64,000 nt of DNA from Porphyra umbilicalis (GCA_002049455.2 KV918808.1:186001-250000); one strand, 5' to 3'. Shown: positions 1 through 11,001, numbered from the stretch's first letter. A program made the numbers and translations. Notes: a model not told the origin generated them from the letters alone.

Positions 1-1740
1 GCTGAAGGGATGTAGTGCACTGAGGGGAAGCTCACTCAGAGCGACACAGAGCAGGTGAATGAATCAGCGGTCTGCTCCGTAACTCCCACGCCCCACATGG
101 CCCATCGCAGGGCGCCAGAGGGGGTGGCGCCGTGGCGCTGCACCGGCGTACGCGGCCGCACACTTCTGTCAAGAGGCCTCCCCCACGCCCCTCCCCCCCC
201 CTTCCCCCGCGGGCACGTACGTCGGCAACACGCAGAACGACCTAACGGTGTCGTACTCTATGATGCGCGGAGACAACTCCCGTCCCTCCACTATCACCGA
301 ATCTCCCCACATCTCCCGCTACCACTTGTTGACCGACCAAAGAAAGACGACCTCCCCCTCCAACTTCAATACCGCCACCCCTCCCACCCTCAACAACGCC
401 TTCCTCTTCCAGCTTGAGCATCGCGCCCACCCACCAGCTTGAGCACGGCCCCCCCCGCCAGCTTGAGCACCGGCACCCCCCCCAACATGACCACCGCCCC
501 CCCCCTCTCGCTGGAGCCCCGCCCCCTGTACAGGCTTGCGTACCGCCCCCCCCCCTCAGATTGAGCACCGCCCCCCCCCCCCCCCGCTGAAACCCCACCC
601 TCCCCACCAGCATGCGCATCGCCCCACCCGCCGGATTTCGCACCGCTCCCCCCCTCAGCTCGACAGAGGGTAGGTGGCGGCGGGGGGGTGGCGGCGAAGA
701 GATGTGACGGGAGGAGCGGGTGGCGGCGGAACGAGATGGTAGCAGCGGCAGGTAGCGGCAGCGGCAGGTGGCTTCGGGGGCGGGTGGCGGCGTAGGGAGG
801 TGGTCGCGGCCGCCAGTGGCGGCGAAGGGAGGTCGTGGCCGCTGCAGGTGCCAGCGGGGGTGGATGGAGGCGGGGGCGCTTGGCGGCGGACGGAGGTGGT
901 GGCGACGGTAGGGGGCGGCGGCAGGTGGCGGCGGGAGCTGGTGTTGGCGTGCCCTGTTGGCGGCGTAGGGAGGTGGTAGCAGCGGTAGGTGGCGGAGGGG
1001 GCGGGCGGCGCCGGGTGCGGATGGCGGCAGCGGCACGTGTCGGCCGATAGGCAGGTGGCGGGGGATAGTGGTGGTGCATGGAGATAAAGGTGTCGGCGGG
1101 TGGTGGCGGAGGGGGTTGGTGGGGGCGGGGGCGGGTGGTGGCGGGGGCCGGCGGCGGCGTAGGGAGGTGGTGGCGGCGGGGGCGGGTGGTGGCGGCGGCG
1201 GGGGCGGGTGGTGGCGGCGGCCGGTGGTGGCGTAGGGAGGTGGTGGCGGCGGCAGGTGGCGTCGGGAACGAAGACTCAGCAGACAGGACGATGGGGGCGG
1301 GGGGTGGGCGCCGCTGTGGAGCGGGCGCCCCGCGGGTGTCCGTACGCGATCATGGTGCGGGTGTCCCCCCCGCCTGCGCCACCGTGCGCAACGTCACCGA
1401 TGCGGGAGTGGGCGTGCCCCCCCCTCACTAATGTGCCCCCGCGGCCGCCCCAGTGCACGCGGTCGTCGATGCTGGCGGCAGGGCGGGTGCCCCGCGAGTG
1501 TGTCCACCCGCGGCCGCCCCGTTCCACCCCGTTTTCAATGCGGGGGAGTGGTGCAGGGGCGGGGGGGCGCGCACGCCGTTGGCAGCGGCAGGGCGGGTTC
1601 CCCGCAGGTGTGCCCCCCCGCGGGCGCCCCGGTCCGTGCCGTCGCCGGTGTGGTGGGGGCGCGCGCGCGCGCGCACCCGGCCGCGGTCGGCCAGTCGAGC
1701 GCTGTTGCGCAGTCGATCAGCAACCGAACCCCACCTTAAC
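1..1740. repeat. GC-rich low-complexity and minisatellite block
   Basis: This stretch is made of three kinds of simple repeat. From about 410 to 600 a roughly 30-bp unit with the core CTTGAGCACCG followed by a poly-C run recurs. From about 660 to 1270 a GGTGGCGGCGTAGGGAGGTG-type unit recurs many times. From about 1300 to 1680 a longer unit containing CCGCGGCCGCCCC and GCGGGTGCCCCGCG recurs. Long open frames exist on both strands only because stop codons are rare in such GC-rich repeats. The predicted proteins are Pro/Arg or Gly/Arg monotony with no domain, so I call no gene here. Confidence 0.75.
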
Positions 1741-2052
1741 CCATCATACATGAACGGAGAATTCCGTCCCTCATTGAATTGAAGTATCCCCCATTTCTCG
1801 TCTAGGCACCTGAACCCCACCCTAGCGAGTGGACATGAACCCCACCCTGGTCCCGAGCCCGAGCACAACGCACTGTTGGGCCGACAACGTTCTCAGCCCG
1901 TTCCATGCGTGGGATAAATTCTGACAATTTCTGACTCAATTTTACCGAACTCACAGCACGGCGGGATGTCCCGGATTGCCCGCATCAGGTGGCGCTGAGT
2001 TCGTCGCTCCTTAAACTCCGCATGACAAACTCACCACGAGTCTCATACTGTA

Positions 2053-2680
2053 TGGTGCGTGTCCCAAAAATGAGACATGCGCGTTTTCTGAAGGACTGAC
2101 ACATCACTGCACGGGGGCAGGCGGCGTGGGGTACGAGAAAATTCTCGACTGGCCTGCATGGAAAGAGCCTCTCCCGACGCGTGCTTGGCTGACAAATTCT
2201 TAATACCGGCCAGTGGGCCCTGTTCTGTGGACCTCTCAGATAGCCCCGATCTTGGAGCCAGTCTTTTTCAGGTTCTTGGGGTTAAAGGTTTGCAACGCCA
2301 AAGCTCATGTGCTAACTGGAGCTTCGATGACGGGTGTCCCAAATCGTGTTTTCCTCACAGGGGGCTACATGGGGGTCTTTTTCACGTTTTTATTGGTAAG
2401 GTGGTGCCCTTTTCTTCGTGCACAAATTGTCAGCACATGCCTGCTCTAGTATCTGTGCATTTGATTGGGCCGCGTGATTGTCACCTGTCGAAGTTACAAT
2501 GAATGACACTTTCCCCCATGACACGTCAGGATGTGCCACCTCTGCTAACACTGTCAGGGGCTGTTCTGGAAGCACAGTGGGACCGAGTGGGTCACATTAC
2601 ATTATCGGACCGTTGCATAAGGCCAGTGGGCCGAGAAAAAAAGAAAAAACTGCGATGTCTCATTTTTGGGACACGCACCA
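2053..2680. mobile_element. Non-autonomous TA-flanked inverted-repeat element (628 bp)
   Basis: A perfect 28-bp inverted repeat (including the flanking TA) lies at 2051-2078 and 2655-2682; its first 20 bases are TATGGTGCGTGTCCCAAAAA. Both ends are flanked by TA (2051-2052 and 2681-2682), the target duplication of Tc1/mariner-type transposons. No open frame inside resembles a transposase, so this is a non-autonomous (MITE-like) copy. The perfect ends suggest recent activity. The family name is unknown to me. Confidence 0.8.
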
Positions 2681-2699
2681 TAGCCCCGAGCAGTTTGTT

Positions 2700-2900
2700 A
2701 TCTAGTTTTTCTTCGAAAATTTCAGATAATCTCAGAAAACGAGTGCCCCGATTGTGCGTTTGCGGGCCATACGGGCACATTTTGTAAAGATGGGACTCGA
2801 CATGCACTGCTGTCGATCCTCTTGGCCAATCAGAAACGTCCCTGCATCGCTGTTGCAATCCCGTTCTCTGCCGATGAGGACAAAATTGGGGGATCAGCAA
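2700..2900. mobile_element. Truncated copy of the TTGCTGATCCCC element family
   Basis: The right end reads GGGGGATCAGCAA (2888-2900) followed by TA, and the preceding 200 bp match, in reverse complement, the left half of the complete element at 49915-50327 (shared landmarks include the GTGCCCGTACGG-type block and the ATGAGGACARAATTG block). No matching left end is visible, so this is a one-sided relic. Confidence 0.6.
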
Positions 2901-2902
2901 TA

Positions 2903-4331
2903 CTTGCCCGTTGACTCCGCCACGCCGCACGCCAAACCAATGACCAATCAGGCGCGTTGTGACCATCACCCCACCCAGTCGGTCTTGATCGCGACTCGTC
3001 TCTCTCCCGCAGCCGGCACTGGAGCGCGTCGGCCGCCCCAGCGGCGGCGGACACACCGCCGGTCACGTCACTGCGTCTGACGAGGCTGCCACGGCGGAGA
3101 AACGGTCACGTGCCGGTGCTTTCGCTGCTTGCCCCAGCCGTGCTGGCCTGGGGGGCGGGGGGGGGAAGGGTCGACTCGACGCGGCCACAGCCGTGGCAGG
3201 CATCCCGCACACGCGTCGCGCGGTTGCCGCGGGCGACGCGACCGCCGCCCCGCCGCCCGGGCCGCCATCCGTCAGGGGCGGTGACGCCGCCGCGCCCTCG
3301 GCACCGCCGACGCGTCACGCCGCCGGTCGTGCGGGGGCGCTTCTGGTCGGGCGCTCGGTCGCGGGCCCTTACATGGCCTGGGTGCGCCGCGGTGGGGCCA
3401 GCGGGTGCCCCACACCGTCCCACCGCCTGTAGCGCGGCGGGGCGCTCGCTCCCACGGCCGACGCGTGGCCACCGTGGCCGACCAACCGACGTGCCATTGA
3501 GACGACAAGGTCGCCGCAGCGAGGGGCGTTTGGCCGTACGGGATTGGCGGCGGCGGGGTGTGGGGGCGCGGCGCACCCCCGAGGGGCGAGCCCCTCGGCC
3601 GTTGGCGACGGCAACGATGGCGGCGTCCATGTTTGGACGACGGGTACGTTGCGCCGCGTGCCGCCACGTCGATGGGAGAAGCGGCGGCTCGGTCGTTGTT
3701 GATACGGCGGCTTTGCCGTGGCGGGGAGGCGGTTGGCGGGACGGCGAGCGGGCGATCAGCGCCGCTGGCCAGACTCTGCACCCCGTGCCGAGCGGCGGGG
3801 AGCCGCTGGGGAGGCGAGAGCCGCGCCACGCGGCGGGAAGCAGACGACTAACAGGTCGTGCCCTCTTGTTTGTTGTTTGATTCGTGTGCATCCCCGCGCC
3901 TGTGTCTGGTGTGGGTGCCTGTTGCATGGCGGCGCGCGCGTGCCCACGCAGGGGGACGGTGTGGATTTGGAGGCGGGGCCCGCGCGCGCGCCCGCCGTCG
4001 AGGCGGGCCGTGCGCCGCCGCGTACCGACGCTGACACGGTGCCGTCATTTGACGCCTTTCGCACCGAGGTACGGGTGACGCCCGCCGTTGCCGTTGCTTG
4101 CGAGCGGCTGGCGAGCCGCCGCCGTGGGCCATGCGGGTGCGCAGGTGCCTCGTGCGAGCGTTGGCCTGTCGCCTTGGCCCCGCTATGGGGTGTCGGCTCC
4201 CACACGAGCGCCGGTCGGGTCGCTCACCATTGCCAATTGCTTGCTCGTCCAGCGCTTGTGTGATGCTCGCACCTGCTTGTTCCCTGTGCCCCCCCACGGC
4301 AACCCCCACCTCCCCCGCTTGCCCCACCCAG
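2903..4331. other. GC-rich stretch upstream of the syntaxin gene, no gene recognised
   Basis: Long overlapping frames are open on both strands (for example 3106-3927 minus and 3110-3880 plus), but all give Arg/Pro/Ala-rich strings without motifs, as expected from GC composition alone. The last few hundred bases presumably hold the promoter and 5' UTR of the syntaxin gene that starts at 4332. Confidence 0.5.
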
Positions 4332-5126
4332 ATGGACAAGATTGACCAGGTCATTGACTGGGTCAATACCGAAGCGCAAGCCGTCTCGTCGGGGGCGACG
4401 CCGCTCGTGGGAGCCCCCCCGAAGCTCGCCGCCGCCAAAACCAAACTCGCCGCCGTCCGCGTCCGCCTCGCCCGCATTGGCGGGGAGAACCGGGCGGCGA
4501 CGGCGGCCGGCGCCGCCGGCGCCGCCCTCCGCACCAACGTCCACGGCGGGGCGGTGCGGCGGTTTGTCGACGCGGCGGCGGGGTTGGAAGCCGCCTCGGC
4601 GGCCGCGTCGACCGCAGCCGCCGCCGACGTGGCGGCGGCCCTGCGGGGGCTGGCGCCGACCGCCGCGGCGGCCGACGTGGACGCGGCGCTCGGGGGTGGT
4701 GGGGGTGGCGGTGGCGGCCGCGGTGGCGGCGGCGGGCGGGCGGATGCCGACGCCGACGCGGCGGTGGAGCGGCTCGTGGCGGCCACGACTGGCGGCGTCA
4801 CGTCGGCGCGTGCGGTGGAGCTGCGGGGGCAAATTGAGGACCTCCGCCACCGCAACGGGGAGGTGGCGTCGCTCGCCGCGTCCGTCGCGGAGGTGCACGC
4901 CATGTTTGTGGAGGTTGGTCTGCTCGTCGAGCAGCAGGGGGACCTCGTGCGGTCGATTGAGCACAATGTCGAGGCGACGGGCGGGGAGACGGGTCGGGCG
5001 TTGGAGGAGCTCAAGGTCGCCCGCGCCTACCAAAAGAAGAAGCGCAAGTGGTACATCATTGGGGGGGCCGTCCTCGTGGCCATTGTGGTCGTGATTGTCA
5101 TCATTGTGTTGGTGATGAACAGCTGA
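4332..5126 (+). CDS. Syntaxin-like Qa-SNARE
   Basis: The 264-residue protein is a tail-anchored SNARE that would act in vesicle fusion, by family knowledge at the plasma membrane or an endosomal membrane. The C-terminal third shows the syntaxin SNARE motif, including VEVGLLVEQQGDLVRSIEHN with the central-layer Gln, followed by a KKKRK block and a strongly hydrophobic anchor (about residues 241-262) ending MNS. The middle is Ala/Gly-rich with a Gly tract near residue 125 and predicted helical segments, less conserved than usual Habc helices. I chose ATG 4332 (MDKIDQVIDW) because everything upstream in frame is GC-biased noise. No intron is needed. The subclass (SYP1-like or other) cannot be fixed by eye. 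Confidence 0.85.
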   Translation: MDKIDQVIDWVNTEAQAVSSGATPLVGAPPKLAAAKTKLAAVRVRLARIGGENRAATAAGAAGAALRTNVHGGAVRRFVDAAAGLEAASAAASTAAAADVAAALRGLAPTAAAADVDAALGGGGGGGGGRGGGGGRADADADAAVERLVAATTGGVTSARAVELRGQIEDLRHRNGEVASLAASVAEVHAMFVEVGLLVEQQGDLVRSIEHNVEATGGETGRALEELKVARAYQKKKRKWYIIGGAVLVAIVVVIVIIVLVMNS

Positions 5127-6081
5127 TAGGGGAGGGAGGGGGGGGGCCAACGGCAAGGCGAGCGTCGCCATCTCCGCGTCTCTTGTACGCGCGGCCATTG
5201 CCGACGGCGGGGTGGCTGCCACTGGTTGCGGCCCCCCGCCCTGCGGCGGCCGATGGTGGGGGCGTGTGGTCGTGGCCGCCGCTGCCCCGCCCTCGGCGCC
5301 CCGGCCGGCCGTGGCCAGCGCTCGTGCCCCCGTGCCTCTACTGGCGGCTGGTCGGTGCCTGCGCTGCCAGCCGCGACGGCGGCCGCTGCACTCTTTCGGC
5401 GGCGGCCGTCCAAAGCAGTGGTACCTGCGACGACACGCCGGGCGTGGCAGGGGAGCGAGCCGTCCGGCAAGGGGGGTGCGCGGGTGTTTGCGTGGGGTAC
5501 CTCCGCGCAGGGCGCTAGCGATTGGGAAGTCACGTTGGACGACGGCATGTACATACTGGGGAGGATGAGGCTGCAGACCCAACAACACCGTTGAGGGGGG
5601 GACGGGGGCGCCTGAAGAAAGTAAGGGGGTCATTTGTTTTTTCTGGCCAATGTCGCCCGCCACCGCTCGCCACGACACGTTGTCCACGTGCAGCGGCGGC
5701 CGGCGTTTGCCGGTGCGACGCCCGCCGCCCAACAGTCCGCGTCGCACCCCACCGACAGAGCCGTCCCAGAGATAACAGGCAAGGCAAGGAATGATGGAGG
5801 AGCCAGGGAGGCATACCGCTCGGCGTGGCCATCACGACGAGCGCACGGCGGCCACGGCCGCACCGCGTCGTGCGGCGCGGCACTGACGGTGGCCAGGGGA
5901 GGGCAGAGGAGACTGGCAACGCTGCTGCCGCCCGCGTCACGAACGGGGGAGCACGCCGCTCCACTCTTCGTACCGACCGGGAAGCGACACGTCCCTACTG
6001 CCACCACCGCCGCCGCCATTTCCCATTCCTCCATTGGTTCGTCTCAACGCGTGCATTGCCGTGCAGGCACTCGCGGGCACA
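5127..6081. other. Intergenic region between two convergent genes
   Basis: This is the shared 3' flank of the syntaxin gene (plus) and the bZIP-like gene (minus). Open frames here overlap on several strands and give only Arg/Pro/Ala-rich strings. I see no repeat, motif or RNA gene. Confidence 0.45.
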
Positions 6082-7689
6082 TCAGCTCGTGCCAGCCTCC
6101 TCGGCCACCGTCGCATTCACAGCCGCCGCGGCTGCTGCTGCTGCTGTTGCTGCCGCCGCCGCCGCCGCGTCCTCCGCGTCCTCCCGCGCCCGCTCCCGCT
6201 CCCGCTCCAACCGCCGCCGCTCGTTGGCCGCCGCCACAGACTTCCTGTTGCGCACAATCCGACGGGCGACGCGCTCATCGGTGACCGTCTCGAGTACCAC
6301 GCGTTGGCGCCGCCGCCGCCGGTGCGTGCTGCCACTGCCAGTAACGGCACCCGGCGCCGCCAGCGCCACCGCCGACGCCAAAGCGCACACCGAGGGGGCG
6401 CCACTGCCACTGTTGCCACCGCCGTTGCTGCCACCACCACTAGCAGCAAAGGCCGACGGCGACGCGGGCTGGGCACCGCCGCCACCACCGGCACGCTGCC
6501 CGAAGACGGTCATGGACGAGGCCGTCGAGGCGCGGCGGAGCGCCAGCGGATGCGCCCCGGCTGGCGGCGCCTGCGCGGGTGGTGGCAGCCGCATGCGCGC
6601 CGGCTGCACCGCCACGTGCGTCAGTGCGAGGGAACACAACCGCTGGAGGACGCTGCGGCTGCTCGGCTCAACGGTGGTGACCATCGAGAAGACGCCGTCG
6701 GTGACCGGCCACGCCTCCTCCGAGCCGGTGCCTTCTCTACCGCCGCCGACAAGGCAGCCTGTTGGGTCCCCACCTTCGGACGAAGACGAGAGCGATGATG
6801 CGGACGACCCGAAAGGCGCTTCTGTCGACACGGACGCGGCGCCAAAGGTCGCACCCCCGGCCATGGCCCGACAAAAATCCGACAGAGGCCCGGGCGGTAC
6901 GTTGGCCCAGTCGGGTGGCAGGTTGACCGTCTTGTCTCTTGGCACCGTCGCCTTCATCAACGTCGAAGTGCGAGTCGCGAGCGTCGGCTGTCGTTGGCCG
7001 AGGGATGGCCGCAAAAAAGTGGACGACACCCAATAGACGTTTCCACCACCACCGCTACCGCCGCACCCCGCATCGCCGCCAAAGCCTCCCCCCCCGTCTT
7101 GGCCAGGCGGCGCCGCGGACAGCCCCGACCAACAGACCGCCTGCCCGTCGCTGCGCGCCGAAACCGTTGTCAGCTGCCCCGTCGAGGTGTCGAGGGCGAA
7201 CCGGGACAGAGGCGGGAAAAATGCCAGACCGTAGCTATGGCGGCTCATCCTGTCGAGCACCACCTCCGTGACGATATAGCCGATGATGAAGGGGCCGTCC
7301 CGCTGCACGGGCACCCGCATCGAGGAGAGGGTGAGGAAGCGGGTGCCGAGCACTTCCGACGCCCCGTCGATGGCGAGCTCCCCGGGGTCCCACGAGCCTC
7401 CCTGGTTGAGCCCGCCGCCGCCGTCTCCGTCGCCAAAGTCCATGTCGCGATTGGACAGGCGCGACTCAGTGTCGAGGCACGCTGCCCCCCGAAAGGCGTC
7501 TGGCGACAGCTGAGAAAGCGACGTCGGCAGCTCCGCCGCTTCATCGTTCGCAGAAAGGCCCGGTGCGTAGGGCGCGAGCCATGCCGCGACGAGGGAGGAG
7601 CGACGAAGAAGAGAAAACTCTGGCATCGCCGCCACTTCAGAGAGCTCGAAGGGGCGGCCGATGGGGAATGCGGGAGGGGGAGCGGACAT
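6082..7689 (-). CDS. bZIP-like putative transcription factor
   Basis: The 535-residue protein carries near its C-terminus a basic region resembling bZIP factors: ARRIVRNRKSVAAANERRR, with the hallmark Asn and preceding Arg residues, comparable to plant VIP1/RF2-type basic regions. Following it is ERERERAREDAED and then a long Ala run with no leucine heptads, so a canonical zipper is missing. The N-terminal 400 residues contain patches that look conserved (for example RDGPFIIGYIVTEVVLDRM and HSYGLAFFPPLSRF) separated by Gly/Ser-rich linkers, but I do not recognise a domain. Start at 7689 (MSAPPPAFPIG) is preferred over an upstream ATG at 7809. If a true bZIP it would bind DNA in the nucleus; dimerisation is unexplained. 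Confidence 0.55.
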   Translation of the reverse strand: MSAPPPAFPIGRPFELSEVAAMPEFSLLRRSSLVAAWLAPYAPGLSANDEAAELPTSLSQLSPDAFRGAACLDTESRLSNRDMDFGDGDGGGGLNQGGSWDPGELAIDGASEVLGTRFLTLSSMRVPVQRDGPFIIGYIVTEVVLDRMSRHSYGLAFFPPLSRFALDTSTGQLTTVSARSDGQAVCWSGLSAAPPGQDGGGGFGGDAGCGGSGGGGNVYWVSSTFLRPSLGQRQPTLATRTSTLMKATVPRDKTVNLPPDWANVPPGPLSDFCRAMAGGATFGAASVSTEAPFGSSASSLSSSSEGGDPTGCLVGGGREGTGSEEAWPVTDGVFSMVTTVEPSSRSVLQRLCSLALTHVAVQPARMRLPPPAQAPPAGAHPLALRRASTASSMTVFGQRAGGGGGAQPASPSAFAASGGGSNGGGNSGSGAPSVCALASAVALAAPGAVTGSGSTHRRRRRQRVVLETVTDERVARRIVRNRKSVAAANERRRLERERERAREDAEDAAAAAAATAAAAAAAAVNATVAEEAGTS

Positions 7690-7998
7690 AGTGCATGCCC
7701 TGGCGGTGCCCAACGAGGAGAGAAGAGTAGCAGGGTGGATGAGGGCGGGGTTGAATGGCGTCCACTCGGTACACGAGGTGGGGCAATGACCTGCACAATG
7801 AAGACACATGCGGACGAGGGAGAGGCATGGTCCTGAACTTCGTGAGAGTGTGCCGCTGGCTGCGGCTGCGGCACGTCCTCGTCAGAGGTGTCGACACGGC
7901 AGGAGCATGTGATTGGCCAAGACCATCATCTGTGGCAGTCGGGTCCATTTTCGTGTGACCTGTAAAAGTGTACATTTTTTCAGTACTCGTCATGATTA

Positions 7999-8129
7999 CA
8001 GTGCGTTCTCGTTATAAGAGACAGCTGATTCGGCTCAATATGAAGAAAAAGTGGCCCACACGGACTGGAAAGGAAGACTCGCGACCCATATTCTTTTGTA
8101 AACGATTCTCTTATAACGAGAACGCACTG
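7999..8129. mobile_element. 131-bp MITE with pogo/Tigger-like ends
   Basis: A perfect 23-bp inverted repeat starting CAGTGCGTTCTCGTTATAAG spans 7999-8021 and 8107-8129, flanked by TA on both sides (7997-7998, 8130-8131). The CAGT start and TA duplication fit the pogo/Tigger branch of Tc1/mariner. It lies between the divergent starts and ends of the bZIP-like and TatD genes. A degraded relative is at 58149-58275 and a longer relative at 9645-10137. Confidence 0.85.
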
Positions 8130-8421
8130 TAGTCTTACCGCAGCGCATTGGCATTTTTTCGATTTTCGCTGGATTGTGGCGGAACTCGCTGTGCATCCCA
8201 CGTCCGCGCTCTCACGCTCTCATGCGCCTCACAGCAACCACCGCCACGGCCGCCACCACCGCCAAACCGCCGCCGCCACCGTCCCTCACCACTCCTGCCG
8301 CGTCTCCGCCGCCGCCACAGGGGCTGGGGCAGACCCCACGCACGTGGCGGCCGTCGCCGACGCCGGCGGCGCCAGCAGCCCACAGCCGCCCCCGCCACCG
8401 CCCGTCGCCGTCTCTCCCCCG

Positions 8422-9417
8422 TCACGCGGACGACCCCCCCCCTGCCTCCGACGAAAACGCGCGGGGAAACACCCGCCGCGCCGTCGCATCGACGGCGGCC
8501 GTCACGTGCGCGACGGGCACCCCCCTGAGGGCGGCGACCATCTCCGCCGCCCGCACCACGTTGGCCGGCTCGTTGCGCTCCCCCGCAACGGGCCCGAGGG
8601 CGGGCGCGTCGCTCTCCCACAGCAGCCGGCCCAACGGCACGCGCGGGAGCCACTTGCGCATCGCGCCGCCGCCGCCGGCCGCTGCCTCCCGCACAACGCT
8701 CGGGGGGATGGATAAGTAGGCGCCCGCCGCGACCGCCGCCGCCGCGTGCACCGCCCGCCCGTCAAACGCGTGGAGGACGACCGGGGCCGTCGGGCGGGGC
8801 GGCGTGGCCGCCGCGCGGGCGGCGAGCGCCGCCACCACATGTCGCCCGGCGCCGCGCGAGTGGACGGTGGCGGGCAGTCCGAGCGCCGCCGCCACGTCGA
8901 GCTGCGCGTGCAACGCGCGCAGCTGCCGCCGCCGCACCGCGTCCGCGTCGGCGCCGGCGGCGGCGCCGCGCGCGAGCACCCGCTGCGTGTAGTCGAGGCC
9001 GATTTCGCCAATGGCACCGAGCGTGGCACCCGCCGTGGCCGCCGCGTCCATGGCCGCCGCCACCGCCGCGTCGGCGGCCGCGTCGGTGGCGCACGCGGAG
9101 ACGGTTTCGGGGTGGACACCAAAGGCGGGGAGCAGCCGCACGCCGTGGGAAGGGGGAGGGGGGGGCGCGGCGGCGGCGGCGGCGGCAGGCGAGCCATTGG
9201 CGTCAGGAGGACCGGCAGCGGCGAGCGCGTCCGCGGCGGGGACGGGCGGCTGTGGAGGCAATGAGCACAATTCGAGCGTGCGGGGGATGTCGGCGGCGCT
9301 CTCGGTGACAATGATGACGGCGGTGACGCCCGCGGCGGCTGCCCGCGCCAGCAGTGGGGGGATGTCGCCGGGTGGAAAGGCCACCGTGTCGCATAGGTGA
9401 GCGTGTGTGTCGAGCAT
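8422..9417 (-). CDS. TatD-family metal-dependent hydrolase (TATDN3-like)
   Basis: The 331-residue protein is a TIM-barrel TatD-type nuclease; relatives act as metal-dependent 3'-5' DNA exonucleases in DNA degradation or repair. All metal ligands of the family are visible: HAH (residues 5-7), Glu in GEIGLDY (about 138), His in VHSRGAGR (about 186), His in VLHAFDG (about 216) and Asp in WESDAPALGP (about 270). The HSRGAGR, HAFDGR, SIPPS and RNEP blocks are closest to the TATDN3 subgroup. An Ala/Pro-rich insert occupies residues 55-90. Start 9417 (MLDTHAHL) is chosen because the motif begins at residue 2 as in the family; an ATG at 9468 adds only 17 poor residues. Confidence 0.92.
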   Translation of the reverse strand: MLDTHAHLCDTVAFPPGDIPPLLARAAAAGVTAVIIVTESAADIPRTLELCSLPPQPPVPAADALAAAGPPDANGSPAAAAAAAPPPPPSHGVRLLPAFGVHPETVSACATDAAADAAVAAAMDAAATAGATLGAIGEIGLDYTQRVLARGAAAGADADAVRRRQLRALHAQLDVAAALGLPATVHSRGAGRHVVAALAARAAATPPRPTAPVVLHAFDGRAVHAAAAVAAGAYLSIPPSVVREAAAGGGGAMRKWLPRVPLGRLLWESDAPALGPVAGERNEPANVVRAAEMVAALRGVPVAHVTAAVDATARRVFPRAFSSEAGGGSSA

Positions 9418-9644
9418 GACGCGCAGGGAGAGGGGAGTGGGGGGGAAAGGGGGGAAGGGGTGCGGCACTCGGGCAGTCCAAGGAGAATGTGGGCCGAGGC
9501 CAATCCCGATGACAAGGCGCGAGGGACGAAGACGAGGAAAGGAGGTTCATGTGGACCACGACAGTTCACGGGAATGGTTTCGATGTCCCGTTAAAATCAC
9601 CACACTTGTGGCGCTTTACTTTAGAAACCTCACTTTATGAGGTA

Positions 9645-10137
9645 CAGTGCATTCTCGTTATAACGTCCACCCTGATTCACATAAATCTGCCAGATTGAAG
9701 TTTAAAGTCGCTTGTATCCGATTCGCTGAAGAGATTTGAAGCCTTCGATCTATGCTGCGGCGGCTCGGCTTTCGAGGCTTCCTTTCAGTCTTGTCGCGTG
9801 CGATTGGACCGTGAAGGGCGTTGTCACGATCATAATTAATTATCTGGCAACGTCCCGCACTGCCCCAGCGCCTTTTCTCGGTCAGAATCCTGAGACCGTT
9901 ACCTGTCGGCTCACTCCGTCCTCACATTGTCTGATATGGAGCCGAACTGTCCCACACCACCAGGCCCTGCACCACCAAATTTGGAACTGCCAGAGGCGGT
10001 CCGCTCCAGAAGCCATGGCTTTTGAACAGCATCTGGCGCCTCAATTTGTTACCCAGCGCGCATATGATCTACGCCAACTTCGGTTTTGTTTCGCATAAGT
10101 CTCTTGTATCCGTGGACGTTATAACGAGAATGCACTG
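9645..10137. mobile_element. 493-bp TA-flanked element, same end family as the 131-bp MITE
   Basis: A perfect 26-bp inverted repeat starting CAGTGCATTCTCGTTATAAC lies at 9645-9670 and 10112-10137, with TA on both outer sides (9643-9644, 10138-10139). The ends match those of the 131-bp MITE at 7999 except for one base, but the interior is different and longer. No transposase remnant is visible in the interior. Confidence 0.85.
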
Positions 10138-10139
10138 TA

Positions 10140-11001
10140 CTCCGAGTTTGCGATTTTGCCACAATCCCCAGAGCTCTTCCACCTGCTTTTCCTCATGGCG
10201 TTGTCTGTTTTATTGCGTTGCATCATGCTGCAGAGATACATACGCCTACAGAAATGAGAAAGTGCCCAGACGGAGCCACTGTGGTCGATCGTGCAAACCT
10301 TGCAACGCCTGTATCTCTGGTCCAATTCCCCAAACAGAATGAGGGTTCTACAGTACACCGCCACAGACAAGTCTTGTCGCCGATGCGGGTGATCCCATGC
10401 CAAACGAGCTGTGCCGCTCAAGAAACGAATAGACGCTCACGAGAACCACGTGTTTGGTGCTATACCTGACACGGGCAGGGTCAGACGCTGCGCACAGTGC
10501 ACAACTCATCTCACCCCGTGGATCTCTCGTGCAGTAGCAGGAAAGTAGCAACGTCTCCTAAGCGTTAAAGTGCAAACGCAGCTCCGAGGACTTGCTGAGC
10601 GAGAAGCGCCACGAGCCACGTTCGCCGATACGTCTCCAGTGCCGCACGCCCCGATTGACTTCCCATCAAACACCGCAGTGCCCGCACGACACCCAGGACA
10701 ACAGAAACACAGGACACACATCAGTTCGGAAAAACAGTGCAAAGCGACCCATCCTTTCGTATACTGGCTCACGACCAACGGAAGACGAGCACACGATGCA
10801 GCGCTCTCACTCAAACGGGGACAGCAGCAGACCTATGAATAACATGTACTCAACAAGAAAGGGAAAGCAATGCAACGGGGTTCTTACCCCACCCACATAC
10901 CCTGTCTCCCCGTCTCCCCGACTCCCCCCCACTCCGACCCGCCGCCCCCACAAGCCCACGAAACGCATGCAAAGAGCAGTGCCCAAGACGACCCAGCCCG
11001 C
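10140..11001. other. Intergenic stretch, no gene recognised
   Basis: Lower GC than its neighbours. Only short overlapping frames with no recognisable motif are present. The last 140 bases are C-rich and likely form the 3' UTR of the eIF2-beta gene on the minus strand. Confidence 0.5.

Noticed and set aside
242-1079. Overlapping long frames on both strands in the first kilobase
   Set aside because: Translations are simple Pro/Arg/Gly/Ala strings from minisatellite DNA.
3106-3927. 273- and 256-codon frames on opposite strands
   Set aside because: Mutually overlapping and composed of Arg/Pro/Ala without any conserved-looking block.
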